DNA of 64,000 bases. Origin: Aquabacterium sp. (GTDB lineage Bacteria; Pseudomonadota; Gammaproteobacteria; Burkholderiales; Burkholderiaceae_C). The translations under genes were made by a program, and so were the position numbers. Location: the NCBI RefSeq assembly GCF_030652515.1, contig NZ_JAUSAR010000137.1:40874-104873 (forward strand), read 5' to 3'. Positions 39,496 to 48,544 of this stretch are shown here, in pieces; position 1 is the stretch's first letter; each line of letters opens with the position of its first letter. Under the pieces are notes generated by a model that worked only from the letters and a program-made list of their open reading frames with translations, ran no database searches and had not been told where the DNA came from.

Positions 39496-40704
39496 ATGAG
39501 ATTCACCGATACCCTCCAGTTCGCTTCCGGTAGCCTGCGCGGTAGCCCGACCCGCACGCTGTTGATGATCCTCGCGATGTCCATCGGCGTTGCGGCGGTG
39601 GTGGTGCTCACCGCGCTGGGCGAGGGTGCGCGCCGTTACGTGGTGGACCAGTTCTCGTCGTTAGGCACCAATCTCGTCATCGTGTTGCCGGGTCGTACCG
39701 AAACAGCAGGCATCGGTCCCGGCCTGATGTCCGGGCAGACGCCGCGCGACATCACGCTGGAAGACGCGCAGGCGCTGCTGCGCAGCCGCGCCATCAAGCG
39801 CATCGCCCCGCTTACCGTCGGATCGGCCTCGCTGTCGCGCGGCGCGCTCAATCGCGAAGTGGTGGTGCTGGGTTCCACCGCCGAGTTGGTTGAGGTGCGC
39901 CACATGAGCGTCGGTATCGGCAGGTTTTTGCCCGCAGGCGATATCCGCGAAAGCGCCTCGGTGTGCGTGCTCGGCAACCGGATGAAGCAGGAATTGTTCG
40001 GCAACGAACAGGCCGTGGGGCAGTGGGTGCGTCTGGGCGACCGGCGCTTTCGTGTGATCGGCGTATTGGCCTCGCAGGGCGAATCCATGGGCTTCAATAC
40101 CGACGATCTGGTCATCATTCCGGTCGCGTCCGCGCATCAGTTGTTCAACACTTCGGGCCTGTTTCGTATCCTCATCGAAGCCAGAAGCCGCGACTACATC
40201 GAGCAGGCCGTGCACGATGCCGAGACCATCATGACCGAGCGCCACGGCGGCGAGCGCGATGTGACCGTCATCACCCAGGACGCGTTGCTGGAAACCTTCG
40301 ACCGCATCCTCACCGCGCTGACCATGGCGGTGGGCGGTATCGCCGCCATCAGTCTGGCGGTGGCGGGCGTGCTGATCATGAACGTGATGCTCATCGCCGT
40401 TGCGCAACGCGTCAAAGAGATCGGCCTGCTCAAGGCGCTGGGCGCGCCCGGCAAACAGATACGCCTGCTGTTCTTCGCCGAGGCGGCACTGCTGTCCGCA
40501 ATCGGCAGCGCGGCCGGTCTGGCGCTGGGCTATGCGGGCAGCATGATCATCGGGCAACTTTATCCAGTACTGCCGGTGTCGCCGCCCTGGTGGGCAGTGA
40601 TTGCCGCCTGCGCCACGGCGCTGGGTACCGGCATCCTGTTCAGCGTATGGCCCGCGCGGCGTGCGGCGCGGCTCGATCCGGTGGCCGCGTTGGCGGGGAG
40701 ATAA
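39496..40704 (+). CDS. ABC exporter permease, FtsX/MacB type (first)
   Basis: The 402-residue permease has an N-terminal helix (RTLLMILAMSIGVAAVVVLTALGEGA), a periplasmic MacB-type domain (about residues 50-260) and three C-terminal helices beginning GGIAAISLAVAGVLIMNVML. The end WPARRAARLDPVAALAGR is a family hallmark. The start is just after the palindromic repeat. Its natural partner permease at 44950 is separated from it by a 4.2-kb accessory cassette. Confidence 0.92.
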   Translation: MRFTDTLQFASGSLRGSPTRTLLMILAMSIGVAAVVVLTALGEGARRYVVDQFSSLGTNLVIVLPGRTETAGIGPGLMSGQTPRDITLEDAQALLRSRAIKRIAPLTVGSASLSRGALNREVVVLGSTAELVEVRHMSVGIGRFLPAGDIRESASVCVLGNRMKQELFGNEQAVGQWVRLGDRRFRVIGVLASQGESMGFNTDDLVIIPVASAHQLFNTSGLFRILIEARSRDYIEQAVHDAETIMTERHGGERDVTVITQDALLETFDRILTALTMAVGGIAAISLAVAGVLIMNVMLIAVAQRVKEIGLLKALGAPGKQIRLLFFAEAALLSAIGSAAGLALGYAGSMIIGQLYPVLPVSPPWWAVIAACATALGTGILFSVWPARRAARLDPVAALAGR

Positions 40705-40714
40705 GTCTTGTTGG

Positions 40715-40752
40715 TATGGTGCTTGACACCATAAAATGCCGGAGCACATAAT
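40715..40752 (+). promoter_or_regulatory. cassette promoter with palindromic operator
   Basis: TTGACA (40723-40728) and CATAAT (40747-40752) are separated by 18 bases. The perfect inverted repeat TATGGTG-CTTGA-CACCATA (40715-40733) covers the -35 box, as expected for autorepression by an antitoxin. The expected transcription start falls on or beside the ATG at 40759, and no Shine-Dalgarno precedes that ATG, so the mRNA may be leaderless. Confidence 0.6.
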
Positions 40753-40758
40753 CCTTCC

Positions 40759-41043
40759 ATGAGCGCTAACGCCGATTTGCTCTATCGCGAGAAACGCAGC
40801 TATGCCGGTGGCGTCGTCGAACTGGTGGTTTGGCGGGTGCCGGAGCCGGTTCCTCCGTCTGAGCATCCATTCAAATACCGGCTGGTTTATGTGCGCGACG
40901 GTAAGCGACTGGTTGGTTACGACAACGAGCGCGGCAAGGGCGATCATCGGCATGTGGGTAAAACCGAATTGCCTTATTTGTTCGTGGATGAAATCCGCTT
41001 GCTCGAAGATTTCTGGCAAGACGTATTGGAGGCGACGAAATGA
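40759..41043 (+). CDS. DUF6516 / TumE-like putative toxin
   Basis: The 94-residue protein resembles the DUF6516 (TumE-like) group: YREKRSYAGGVVELVVWRVP, then HPFKYRLVYVRDGKRLVGYDN and KGDHRH. These are compact alpha/beta proteins found beside HTH antitoxins; the charged residues Asp, Arg and His in VGYDNERGKGDHRH are candidate active-site groups. The family call is from memory of its look and is moderate. Its stop overlaps the HTH gene by 4 bases, a typical toxin-antitoxin layout with the toxin first. Confidence 0.65.
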   Translation: MSANADLLYREKRSYAGGVVELVVWRVPEPVPPSEHPFKYRLVYVRDGKRLVGYDNERGKGDHRHVGKTELPYLFVDEIRLLEDFWQDVLEATK

Positions 41044-41423
41044 AAACTGAAAGCGCCGTACTGCACCTGACTGTCGGGGAGCCAATGACAGCCAGCCTTG
41101 CGCGAGCCTCTGCCGCAATGAAGTCGGCTAAACAAGGCAAGTCGGCACAACCCTATTTCGGCGTGGGGTTCGATGATGTGGGCGAATTGTTCTCTGTCTT
41201 TACTCCAAAACGATGGGAATTGATCGGGACTCTGCGCGAAGGCGGTGCGATGACGGTCGCTGAACTGGCAAGGCAACTCAAACGCGACTACAAGAATGTG
41301 TACAACGATTGCGAACGCTTGATCGAGTGGATGGCAATCGAGAAAGACGCCGCCGGCTTGGTCTACGCCCCTTACGACGAGATCGTGGTGGACATGAAAT
41401 TGCCGGACAGGCGAGCCGCGTAA
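41040..41423 (+). CDS. winged-helix DNA-binding protein, putative antitoxin
   Basis: The 127-residue protein has a MarR/ArsR-like winged helix: TPKRWELIGTLREGGAMTVAELARQLKRDYKNVYNDCERLIEWMAI, where the recognition helix is KRDYKNVYNDCERL. The N-terminal 45 residues may neutralise the partner toxin. The ATG overlaps the toxin stop (ATGA). It is the likely binder of the palindrome at 40715-40733. No catalytic motif is seen. Confidence 0.7.
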   Translation: MKTESAVLHLTVGEPMTASLARASAAMKSAKQGKSAQPYFGVGFDDVGELFSVFTPKRWELIGTLREGGAMTVAELARQLKRDYKNVYNDCERLIEWMAIEKDAAGLVYAPYDEIVVDMKLPDRRAA

Positions 41424-41472
41424 CGATAAACATGCCCAATATATTTTCCTAATGGCAGTGGAGTTACCTATC

Positions 41473-43215
41473 GTGAGCTATCGAGATGAGTTGTTGAAAG
41501 CATATAACGAAGGTAATTTTCTAAATGCAGTATATGACTGCCTGTCAGCAGATCATGAGGCACGTCAAGAAGTAGTTTTTGAATTGGCATCGTTGCATAA
41601 CGAAAAACTGGTCGATGTTGTGGAGGCGTTCTCCGCGCTCAGCAACGGTTCAGCCAACGGGCCGGACTTTTTTCTCACACGTGATGTTTTTCAACAGGCT
41701 TTGCCGCATATCGATGCGGCAGTCCTGCCGGTGATGCGATGCGTCCTGAATTTGTATCGTAGTGCAGGTCAAGATTTTGCTGCCGGCACGATTGTTGGAC
41801 AGTTTGTGGAGTATTGCGCTAGGCAGTTGCCTCGTTCGAGAGACGCGTTAACTGAAATCGAAGCCAATCCGAATGACTTCTCGGATTTGCTGGCTGCCAC
41901 CCTTTCTGCGGGGTTTCGCTCTGATTGTCAGACATTCTTGTTGCACGCGGTGCGTTTGAGTAAAGACGCAAATATCGATTTGAGGCGAGGGGCAGTTATT
42001 TCCATTGCAAACTTTGATTCTCAGGGAAATGCAGCATTTCTTGAGGAAGCTGTTGCTGGAATCGAAAGCTGTGTTGATAGGGAAATAGAAGATAGTGTTC
42101 TTGCGGCATCCTTGCGAACAATTTATGCGCTACTGCGGCAGGATGGGAATCAGGAAGAGCGCTTTACTGAGTTAATCGCAAAGGTGTTGTCGAAAGGGAA
42201 CGAATTTACGATTCACGCAGCATCAGAGGTTTTATTCTTGCACACCGCAGCGCTACCTGAGCCGCTTGTCGGCATGTTGCTGAGCAATCTGACTCGTGTC
42301 AAACCAACTCATAAAGGTACGCTGGACAACATCGATTATGGTATTTCGCATCTGATAAAAGGCGGTAGCCCTGAATCTGCTATCCGCTGGCTGGAAGGCA
42401 TGTTGCTTACACACCCAAAAGAATTGTCGATAGGGATGTTTGATAGTGTTGTAGGGGTGATTCTTGGTGATAATGTGCTGCTAAGTAAAATCCTTACACG
42501 ATGGCTCGTGCTGGGTGAGAGGGCGTTGTGTAGTGCTGTTCATGACATTGTGGCAGGAGCATATCATCGAGAAGAGAGGTTGTTGGAGATTGATATATCG
42601 GAGCTGCAATCAACGGATGCTGTGCATATGTTCTTTCTGGCAAGAAAAATTATCGGCTACCTATTTATGCAGCCAATCAGCGCAGCGTCCCTTATGGTAT
42701 CGCTGATGCGGCAGACAGAAGATGTTGAAGTTCTGGCTGAGTTAGGCGCCCTGCTTTTCGATCCCTTGTTGCTCAACTACACCGGTAAAGTTCGCGAGTA
42801 TGCTGTCCAGCAAGTAAACGTAGAGAATGGAAAGGTGAAGGAAGCGCTGGAAGAAGCCATTAAGGCGGTTGATGAGTACCTGGAGGGTTTGCGTTCAGTG
42901 GGCGTTCTTCCTGCACTGTACCCAAGCACAGCGCAGAGAGAAGCATACAGGCGGCAATTTTCACGCCAAATGACGAAATCCATGGAGGAAGTAGAAGAAA
43001 AATCTGTATTCTCTAAACTGTTCACAAAAAGTGTTTTGCTCTATGGCGGGAAATCAATCAATTATGTTCATGGCGTAAATGGGCAGATGCATCGCATGGA
43101 AACCCCCTTGCATTCTCACGGGGTCGAGATCGAGTTTCCGAGAATGCAGAATCTTGATCCATTTGGATTGGATTACATGCTCAGGGTTTTCAGGAATGAA
43201 AGATTCCAGGCATGA
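41473..43215 (+). CDS. large helical repeat protein of unknown family
   Basis: I do not recognise the family. From GTG 41473 the protein has 580 residues; GGAG lies nine bases upstream, whereas the in-frame ATG at 41452 (seven codons longer) has no visible Shine-Dalgarno. It is predicted almost all-helical, HEAT/TPR-like in texture (IDLRRGAVISIANFDSQGNAAFLEEAV, AASLRTIYALLRQDG, HAASEVLFLHTAAL), with a conserved-looking beta-rich tail (YGGKSINYVHGVNGQMHRME) ending DPFGLDYMLRVFRNERFQA. No membrane or enzyme motif is seen. The DNA is AT-richer than the flanking exporter genes. Its stop overlaps the next gene (ATGA), so both products probably act together. Confidence 0.8.
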   Translation: MSYRDELLKAYNEGNFLNAVYDCLSADHEARQEVVFELASLHNEKLVDVVEAFSALSNGSANGPDFFLTRDVFQQALPHIDAAVLPVMRCVLNLYRSAGQDFAAGTIVGQFVEYCARQLPRSRDALTEIEANPNDFSDLLAATLSAGFRSDCQTFLLHAVRLSKDANIDLRRGAVISIANFDSQGNAAFLEEAVAGIESCVDREIEDSVLAASLRTIYALLRQDGNQEERFTELIAKVLSKGNEFTIHAASEVLFLHTAALPEPLVGMLLSNLTRVKPTHKGTLDNIDYGISHLIKGGSPESAIRWLEGMLLTHPKELSIGMFDSVVGVILGDNVLLSKILTRWLVLGERALCSAVHDIVAGAYHREERLLEIDISELQSTDAVHMFFLARKIIGYLFMQPISAASLMVSLMRQTEDVEVLAELGALLFDPLLLNYTGKVREYAVQQVNVENGKVKEALEEAIKAVDEYLEGLRSVGVLPALYPSTAQREAYRRQFSRQMTKSMEEVEEKSVFSKLFTKSVLLYGGKSINYVHGVNGQMHRMETPLHSHGVEIEFPRMQNLDPFGLDYMLRVFRNERFQA

Positions 43216-44945
43216 AGCTCATCCTTAAACAGTATCTATCTTCCTTAAGGGAACGCGACGAGCTGGATGTAGTGCTCCCTGATCTTCTTAGTCAGCTTGG
43301 TCTGAATGTGTTCTCGCGCCCGGGGAGGGGGACCACTCAGCGTGGCGTGGATGTGGGAGCCGTTGGTTGTTTGGAGGCTGGGGATGAGAAGGTTTTCCTG
43401 TTCTCTATCAAAGCAGGTGATTTAACTAGGAAAGACTGGGATAGCGATTCAGAGCAATCTCTCCGCCGGTCACTCAATGAAATCATTGACGCCTACATTC
43501 CTCATCGCCTTCCCGTTGAACATCGTGGGAAAAAGGTGGTGATTTGCATTTGCTTTGGTGGTGATGTCCAGGAACAGGTGCGTGAGCAACTTAAAGGGTT
43601 TGAAGAACGAAATACTTCTGAAACCATTTCATTTGAAGAATGGAATGGCGACAAACTCTCCGAACTCATTCTGTCGAATTTCCTCAGAGAAGATTTACTT
43701 CCGGAAAATTGTCGTGCGGATTTGAGAAAATCGCTGGCCCTGCTCGATGAGCCGGAAGCATCGTACCGTCATTTTGAAAGGCTTGTTGTTGCTCTTTCTG
43801 GAAAGGACGGCGAAAAGGATGTTGGGCGAATTACCTCAATCCGGCAAATAAGCATTTGTTTGTGGGTGCTGTTTGCGTGGGCTCGTGAAGCAAAAAATAT
43901 GGAGTCGGCGTATTTGGCTGGTGAATTGGCGCTATTGCATGGCTGGCATATCTTGAAAGCATATATAGAGAAAAGCAATAAGTCAGCACAGGCTGTTCAG
44001 GATGCATTCCTCTCCATTTTTTCGGCATATCAGCAAATATGCGCCGAATTCCATCTAGCCAATACTCTACCGCATGTCGAAAAAAAACATGCCCTCTCCA
44101 GTGCAATTCGGGCATCCAATAGCCTCGATATTAATCTCAAACTATTCGACTTGTTGGGGCGCCTTGGAATAAGCGGAGTTTGGGCTTATTGGGGAGCTAG
44201 AAGGTGTGTTGATGGTGAAGAGGTGATGCAGCAGAAATATTTCCAGGATACTTGGGAGTATGTTTCGGCTATCAAGGCATTAATAACCAATAATCCTGCC
44301 TTATTGCTGCCTGCGAAGGATGATCAGGCGATAGATATTTCTATTTCCTTATTGGCACTTGCAACAGAGGCAAGCAATCATCGATATATTGAGAGCTGGT
44401 TTGTAGAAATGATCGATCGTGCCAATTTTTCATATCAAGTGCATGGGCATTATCCCAGCACGCAGAATTCTTATAGCGAGCTGCTGGAACACCCACAATC
44501 TGGTGACAGTGCATACAGAGAGACCGTTACTCAAGGGAGCATCCTGTATCCATTGATCGGACTGTGGGCAGCTCTTGTGCAAAATGAAGGGGTGTATGGC
44601 AAGGTTATGGAATTGAAAAAGAAATTGCTGAGACATTGCAATTTTCAGTTCTGGTATCCAGATGAAAATTCTGAAGAGCATTTCTATGCAAACAAAGATG
44701 CACATGGAGCTACTCTTTCCCATCTAGGTCTTGAGCGTGGTATGGATGTGTTTCTTGCTCAAGTCTTTGGGGAGTGTGAGCAGACGACTCATTTTCAAGA
44801 ACTGTCCGCTATTAAATTTGCTTGGTGGCCGATAATAATCGTTGCTTGTCGACACTATCGTTTGCCTTTGCCGATACAACTATTTGATGGCTTACGGAAG
44901 AAAGAGCAAGGCGAAACAGGAACGACCACAACGGCACAGGAATGA
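43212..44945 (+). CDS. putative restriction-endonuclease-like protein of unknown family
   Basis: The 577-residue protein begins with a possible PD-(D/E)XK core: helix LDVVLPDLLSQLGLNVFSRP, then TTQRGVDVGAVG with Asp47, and strand VFLFSIKAGDL with Lys67 (S-x-K where Mrr-like enzymes have Q/E-x-K). A Rossmann-like strand KKVVICICFGG follows at about residues 115-125. The remaining 400 residues are helical with no motif I know. AT-rich, and overlapping the helical-repeat gene by 4 bases. Its last codons carry the ribosome-binding sequence of the second permease. Nuclease activity is inference; a nucleic-acid-binding or dead-nuclease role is possible. Confidence 0.75.
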   Translation: MKLILKQYLSSLRERDELDVVLPDLLSQLGLNVFSRPGRGTTQRGVDVGAVGCLEAGDEKVFLFSIKAGDLTRKDWDSDSEQSLRRSLNEIIDAYIPHRLPVEHRGKKVVICICFGGDVQEQVREQLKGFEERNTSETISFEEWNGDKLSELILSNFLREDLLPENCRADLRKSLALLDEPEASYRHFERLVVALSGKDGEKDVGRITSIRQISICLWVLFAWAREAKNMESAYLAGELALLHGWHILKAYIEKSNKSAQAVQDAFLSIFSAYQQICAEFHLANTLPHVEKKHALSSAIRASNSLDINLKLFDLLGRLGISGVWAYWGARRCVDGEEVMQQKYFQDTWEYVSAIKALITNNPALLLPAKDDQAIDISISLLALATEASNHRYIESWFVEMIDRANFSYQVHGHYPSTQNSYSELLEHPQSGDSAYRETVTQGSILYPLIGLWAALVQNEGVYGKVMELKKKLLRHCNFQFWYPDENSEEHFYANKDAHGATLSHLGLERGMDVFLAQVFGECEQTTHFQELSAIKFAWWPIIIVACRHYRLPLPIQLFDGLRKKEQGETGTTTTAQE

Positions 44946-44949
44946 TGAT

Positions 44950-46149
44950 ATGTACCTGCGCGACCTCATCACCCTCACTTCCTCAAGCTTCCTCACCTAC
45001 CGGATGCGCAGCTTTCTCACCGGGCTGGGCATCGCCATCGGTATTGCGGCGGTCATTCTGCTCACTTCCATCGGCGAGGGCCTGCACCAGTTCATGCTTT
45101 CCGAATTCTCGCAGTTCGGCACCAACATCATCAGCGTGCAACCGGGCAAAACCCAGACGCAAGGCGGCAACGTCGGCATCTTCGGTTCGGTGCGGCAACT
45201 GACGCTGGAGGATGCCGATGCCTTGCGCCGCCTGCCTTACGTGGAATATGTGATCCCCGGTTTGGCGGGCAACGCGGAAGTGCGCGCCAACGGCCTGTCG
45301 CGGCGCACCATGGTGCTGGGCGAGGGGCGCGATTTCGGCAAGGCTTTCACCATGAAGGTGCAGAGCGGTGGTTTCTGGACGGATGCGGACGACGAACAGG
45401 CGCGCGCGCAGGCGGTGATCGGTGCCAAGATCCAGCAGGAACTGTTTCCAGGAATCAACCCGCTCGGCCAGTACCTGCGCGTCGGCGGGCAGCGTTACCG
45501 CGTGGTCGGGGTGATGGAATCGAAGGGACAGATCCTCGGCATGGACATGGACGATACGGTGTTCATCCCGGCCGCGCGCGCGATGGAATTGTTCAATCGT
45601 CCGGGGCTGATGGAGGTCAACGTCAGCTACCGCGCCGATGTCCCGGCGGACACGGTGATTCGCCTCATCAAGGAACGCATGATCGAACGGCATGGGCGCG
45701 AGGACTTCACCATCATCTCGCAGGAACAGGCGCTGGAGGTACTGAGCTCGGTGCTCAACATCCTTACCTTCGCCGTGGGCGCGCTGGGCGGCATCTCGCT
45801 GCTGGTCGGCGCCGTCGGCATCCTCACCATCATGACCATGGCCGTCACCGAGCGCACGGCCGAGATTGGCCTGCTGCGTGCGCTGGGGGCACGCGAGAAG
45901 CAGGTGCTGACTTTGTTCCTGAGCGAAGCCATGATTCTGTCCGCGCTGGGCGGGCTGATGGGGCTGCTGCTTGGTGTTGGCACAGCGCAGGGGCTGCACC
46001 TGCTGTTTCCGGCCTTGCCGGTGCACACACCCTGGCTGTATGCCGTGCTGGCGGAACTGACCGCGATCACGATCGGCCTTGCGGCGGGTGTTGTCCCTGC
46101 CATGCGCGCGGCGCGGCTCGATCCGGTGGAGGCGTTGCATGCGGAGTGA
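44950..46149 (+). CDS. ABC exporter permease, FtsX/MacB type (second)
   Basis: The 399-residue permease is a paralogue of the one at 39496: helix RSFLTGLGIAIGIAAVILLTSIGEGL, a periplasmic domain, and C-terminal helices from VGALGGISLLVGAVGILTIMTM, ending MRAARLDPVEALHAE. The start MYLRDLITLTSSS (44950) lies 4 bases after the nuclease-like gene stop, with AGGA upstream inside that gene. It should pair with the first permease, so its separation from it points to insertion of the cassette. Confidence 0.92.
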   Translation: MYLRDLITLTSSSFLTYRMRSFLTGLGIAIGIAAVILLTSIGEGLHQFMLSEFSQFGTNIISVQPGKTQTQGGNVGIFGSVRQLTLEDADALRRLPYVEYVIPGLAGNAEVRANGLSRRTMVLGEGRDFGKAFTMKVQSGGFWTDADDEQARAQAVIGAKIQQELFPGINPLGQYLRVGGQRYRVVGVMESKGQILGMDMDDTVFIPAARAMELFNRPGLMEVNVSYRADVPADTVIRLIKERMIERHGREDFTIISQEQALEVLSSVLNILTFAVGALGGISLLVGAVGILTIMTMAVTERTAEIGLLRALGAREKQVLTLFLSEAMILSALGGLMGLLLGVGTAQGLHLLFPALPVHTPWLYAVLAELTAITIGLAAGVVPAMRAARLDPVEALHAE

Positions 46150-46239
46150 CCGCTCCGCTGGCATAATCCTGTAGTTTCCAATTCATTCGCACAGATAATC
46201 AACAGCGAATCAATTCGCGTCAACAAGTAAGGAAATTTC

Positions 46240-47082
46240 ATGCTGAGTTACCGCCACGCTTTTCACGCCGGCAACCATGCCGATGTGCTCAAGCATCTGG
46301 TTGAACTGGAACTGCTGCGCTATCTGGCGCAGAAAGCCAAACCCTACTGGTACATCGACACGCACGCGGGTGCGGGATGCTACGAACTGGATAGCGACTA
46401 CGCGGCGCAGAACGCCGAGTTCGAGAGCGGCATCGCCCGACTGTGGGATGCGGAAGGTCTGCCAAAGTCACTGCAGGAATACGTGGCCATGGTCCGGCAT
46501 TTCAATCCGGACGGAACCCTGAAACTCTATCCGGGTTCGCCTCTGGTCGCACAGTATGCGCTGCGTGAGCAGGACCGGATGCGCCTGTATGAACTGCATC
46601 CGACCGATCATGCAATTCTCGAAGAGAACTTTGCCCACGACGCACAGGTGCTGATGCAAAAGGCCGACGGCTTCGGCGCGCTCAAGGCGCTGTTGCCGCC
46701 GCCGCCGCGCCGCGCCTTCGTGCTCATGGACCCGCCCTATGAAGAAAAGCAGGACTACCAGCGCGTGGTCAAGGCGCTGCAGGAAGGCTTGAAGCGTTTT
46801 GCCACCGGTACTTACGCGGTGTGGTATCCGCAATTGCAGCGCAGCGAATCGGTGCAACTGCCCGCACAATTAAAGGAACTCCCCGTCAAAAGCTGGCTGC
46901 ATGTCGCGCTGAGCGTACAGCGCCCCTCCGCAGACGGCTTCGGCATGCACGGCAGCGGCATGTTCGTCCTCAACCCGCCGTGGACCCTGTATGCCACCCT
47001 GCAGGAAGTCATGCCGGTGCTGGCCTCGCGCCTGGGGCAGAACGGCGAGGGGAGTTTCATTCAGGAACAGCAGGCCGCCTGA
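46240..47082 (+). CDS. rlmJ: 23S rRNA (adenine-2030-N6)-methyltransferase
   Basis: RlmJ methylates A2030 of 23S rRNA using S-adenosylmethionine. The 280-residue protein begins MLSYRHAFHAGNHADVLKH, a signature of the family, has the SAM-binding region YWYIDTHAGAGCYEL and the N6-adenine catalytic motif DPPY (FVLMDPPYEEKQDY). It is followed within 7 bases by earP. Confidence 0.94.
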   Translation: MLSYRHAFHAGNHADVLKHLVELELLRYLAQKAKPYWYIDTHAGAGCYELDSDYAAQNAEFESGIARLWDAEGLPKSLQEYVAMVRHFNPDGTLKLYPGSPLVAQYALREQDRMRLYELHPTDHAILEENFAHDAQVLMQKADGFGALKALLPPPPRRAFVLMDPPYEEKQDYQRVVKALQEGLKRFATGTYAVWYPQLQRSESVQLPAQLKELPVKSWLHVALSVQRPSADGFGMHGSGMFVLNPPWTLYATLQEVMPVLASRLGQNGEGSFIQEQQAA

Positions 47083-47088
47083 CTCGCA

Positions 47089-48345
47089 ATGGCTGACACC
47101 GTGGGTAAAACAATTCGCTGCGACATCTTCTGCTCCGTGGTCGACAACTACGGCGACATCGGCGTGTGCTGGCGCCTGGCGCGGCAGCTGTCCAATGAGT
47201 ACAGCATGGTGGTGCGGCTGTGGGTGGATGACCTGCGCAGTTTCGGCAAGTTGTGCCCGGAGGTGGACTCGACGCGGGATGAGCAGCGCTGTCGCGGGGT
47301 GGAAATCTTGAAATGGGTGCCCGAGACTTTCATCCCTCACCCCCAACCCCGTAAGAACTCCCTTTCCCACTGGGAGAGGGCGGGGGGTGAGGGGCGGGCG
47401 AGGGGAGGGGCGGACTTGGTGATAGAGGCGTTCGCGTGCAAATTGCCGGAAACTTATATGCAGGCGATGGCTGCGCGGGAACCGAAGCCGGTGTGGCTGA
47501 ACCTCGAATATCTCTCTGCCGAAGACTGGGTGGAGGGTTGTCACAAACTGCCTTCGCCGCATCCGAGCTTGCCGCTGACCAAGCATTTCTTCTTTCCCGG
47601 CTTTACGGAAAAGACCGGAGGCTTGTTGCTGGAGCGCGACCTGCTGGCGCGGCGCGATGCGTTTCAGTCTGATGCGGGCGCGCTGCAGCGCTATTGGCAG
47701 GGACTTGGCGTGTCCAAGCGCGCAGCGGGCGAATTGCGTGTGTCCTTGTTCGGTTATGAGAACGAGGCGATGGAAGCATTGCTGGGCGCTTGGGAGTCTG
47801 GTGATCTGCCCGTGACTTGTCTGGTGCCGGAAGGGCGCTCCCTGCCTCAGGTGGCAGGGTTTTTCAGCCAGAAAACCGGCAAGGCGGGTGAGGTCTGGCA
47901 ACGCGGCAATCTGCGCGTGCATGCGCTGCCCTTCGTCGAGCAGGAGCGTTACGACGAATTGCTGTGGGCTTGTGACGTCAATTTTGTGCGTGGCGAGGAT
48001 TCCTGTGTGCGGGCGCAATGGGCTGGGCGGCCTTTCATCTGGCAGATTTACCCGCAGCACGATGGGGTGCATCTGGAAAAACTGGAGGCGCTGCGCGCGC
48101 GCTATGCGGCGGGTTTGCCGCCCGAAGCAGCGCAGGCAGTCAGGGATTTGTGGCTGGCCTGGAACGGCGGGCCAGACATCTCCGGGGCATGGGGGCGCTT
48201 TGCGGCGCATTTCGGGGTGCTGGGCCTGCATGGCCCAAAATGGGCCAATCGGCTTGCGTCCAATAACCTCGCCCGGAATCTGCTGGATTTTTACCGTGAA
48301 CTGGCCGCTTCGGACCTCCAGAAAATCATCGCAGGAAAGTGGTAG
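47089..48345 (+). CDS. earP: EF-P arginine rhamnosyltransferase with an inserted segment
   Basis: EarP moves rhamnose from dTDP-rhamnose to Arg32 of EF-P so that ribosomes pass polyproline stretches. It is a GT-B enzyme; the N-terminal [20 protein letters not shown] contains the catalytic aspartates and the C-terminal [26 protein letters not shown] binds dTDP. At 418 residues it is longer than usual because about 26 residues (82-107, [20 protein letters not shown]...) come from a palindromic repeat inserted in frame at about 47332-47410. The target gene efp lies 199 bases downstream. Confidence 0.93.
   Translation: MADTVGKTIRCDIFCSVVDNYGDIGVCWRLARQLSNEYSMVVRLWVDDLRSFGKLCPEVDSTRDEQRCRGVEILKWVPETFIPHPQPRKNSLSHWERAGGEGRARGGADLVIEAFACKLPETYMQAMAAREPKPVWLNLEYLSAEDWVEGCHKLPSPHPSLPLTKHFFFPGFTEKTGGLLLERDLLARRDAFQSDAGALQRYWQGLGVSKRAAGELRVSLFGYENEAMEALLGAWESGDLPVTCLVPEGRSLPQVAGFFSQKTGKAGEVWQRGNLRVHALPFVEQERYDELLWACDVNFVRGEDSCVRAQWAGRPFIWQIYPQHDGVHLEKLEALRARYAAGLPPEAAQAVRDLWLAWNGGPDISGAWGRFAAHFGVLGLHGPKWANRLASNNLARNLLDFYRELAASDLQKIIAGKW
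47332..47410. repeat. palindromic repeat inserted in the earP coding sequence
   Basis: CTCACCCCCAACCCCG at the left and GGGGGGTGAGGGGCGG at the right are complementary, with an inner pair CCCTTTCCCACTGGGAGAGGG. Translated in frame it gives [21 protein letters not shown], the familiar peptide of REP-like elements that interrupt proteobacterial genes. It falls between the N-terminal GT-B domain elements of EarP, presumably in a surface loop. Confidence 0.8.
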
Positions 48346-48544
48346 TCTTTTGATTGGTTGGGATATTCCTGCTTTATCTGGGTGGCGAGTCGCCGTGTGG
48401 CAGCTACCCTATCAATCCGGTGGGGTAAACAGGCCGGTCACCAACCAGGCTAAAGTTCGCAAAATGCTGCGCGATCATCTCGCAAATTTGTGGAATATTC
48501 GGGTAAAATCCGCGCCTTCGAAATTAAGCATTAGGCAGATCGCT

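Noticed and set aside
48346..48544. A riboswitch before efp
   Set aside because: Small hairpins are present, but no known aptamer consensus could be matched, and efp is not usually riboswitch-controlled.
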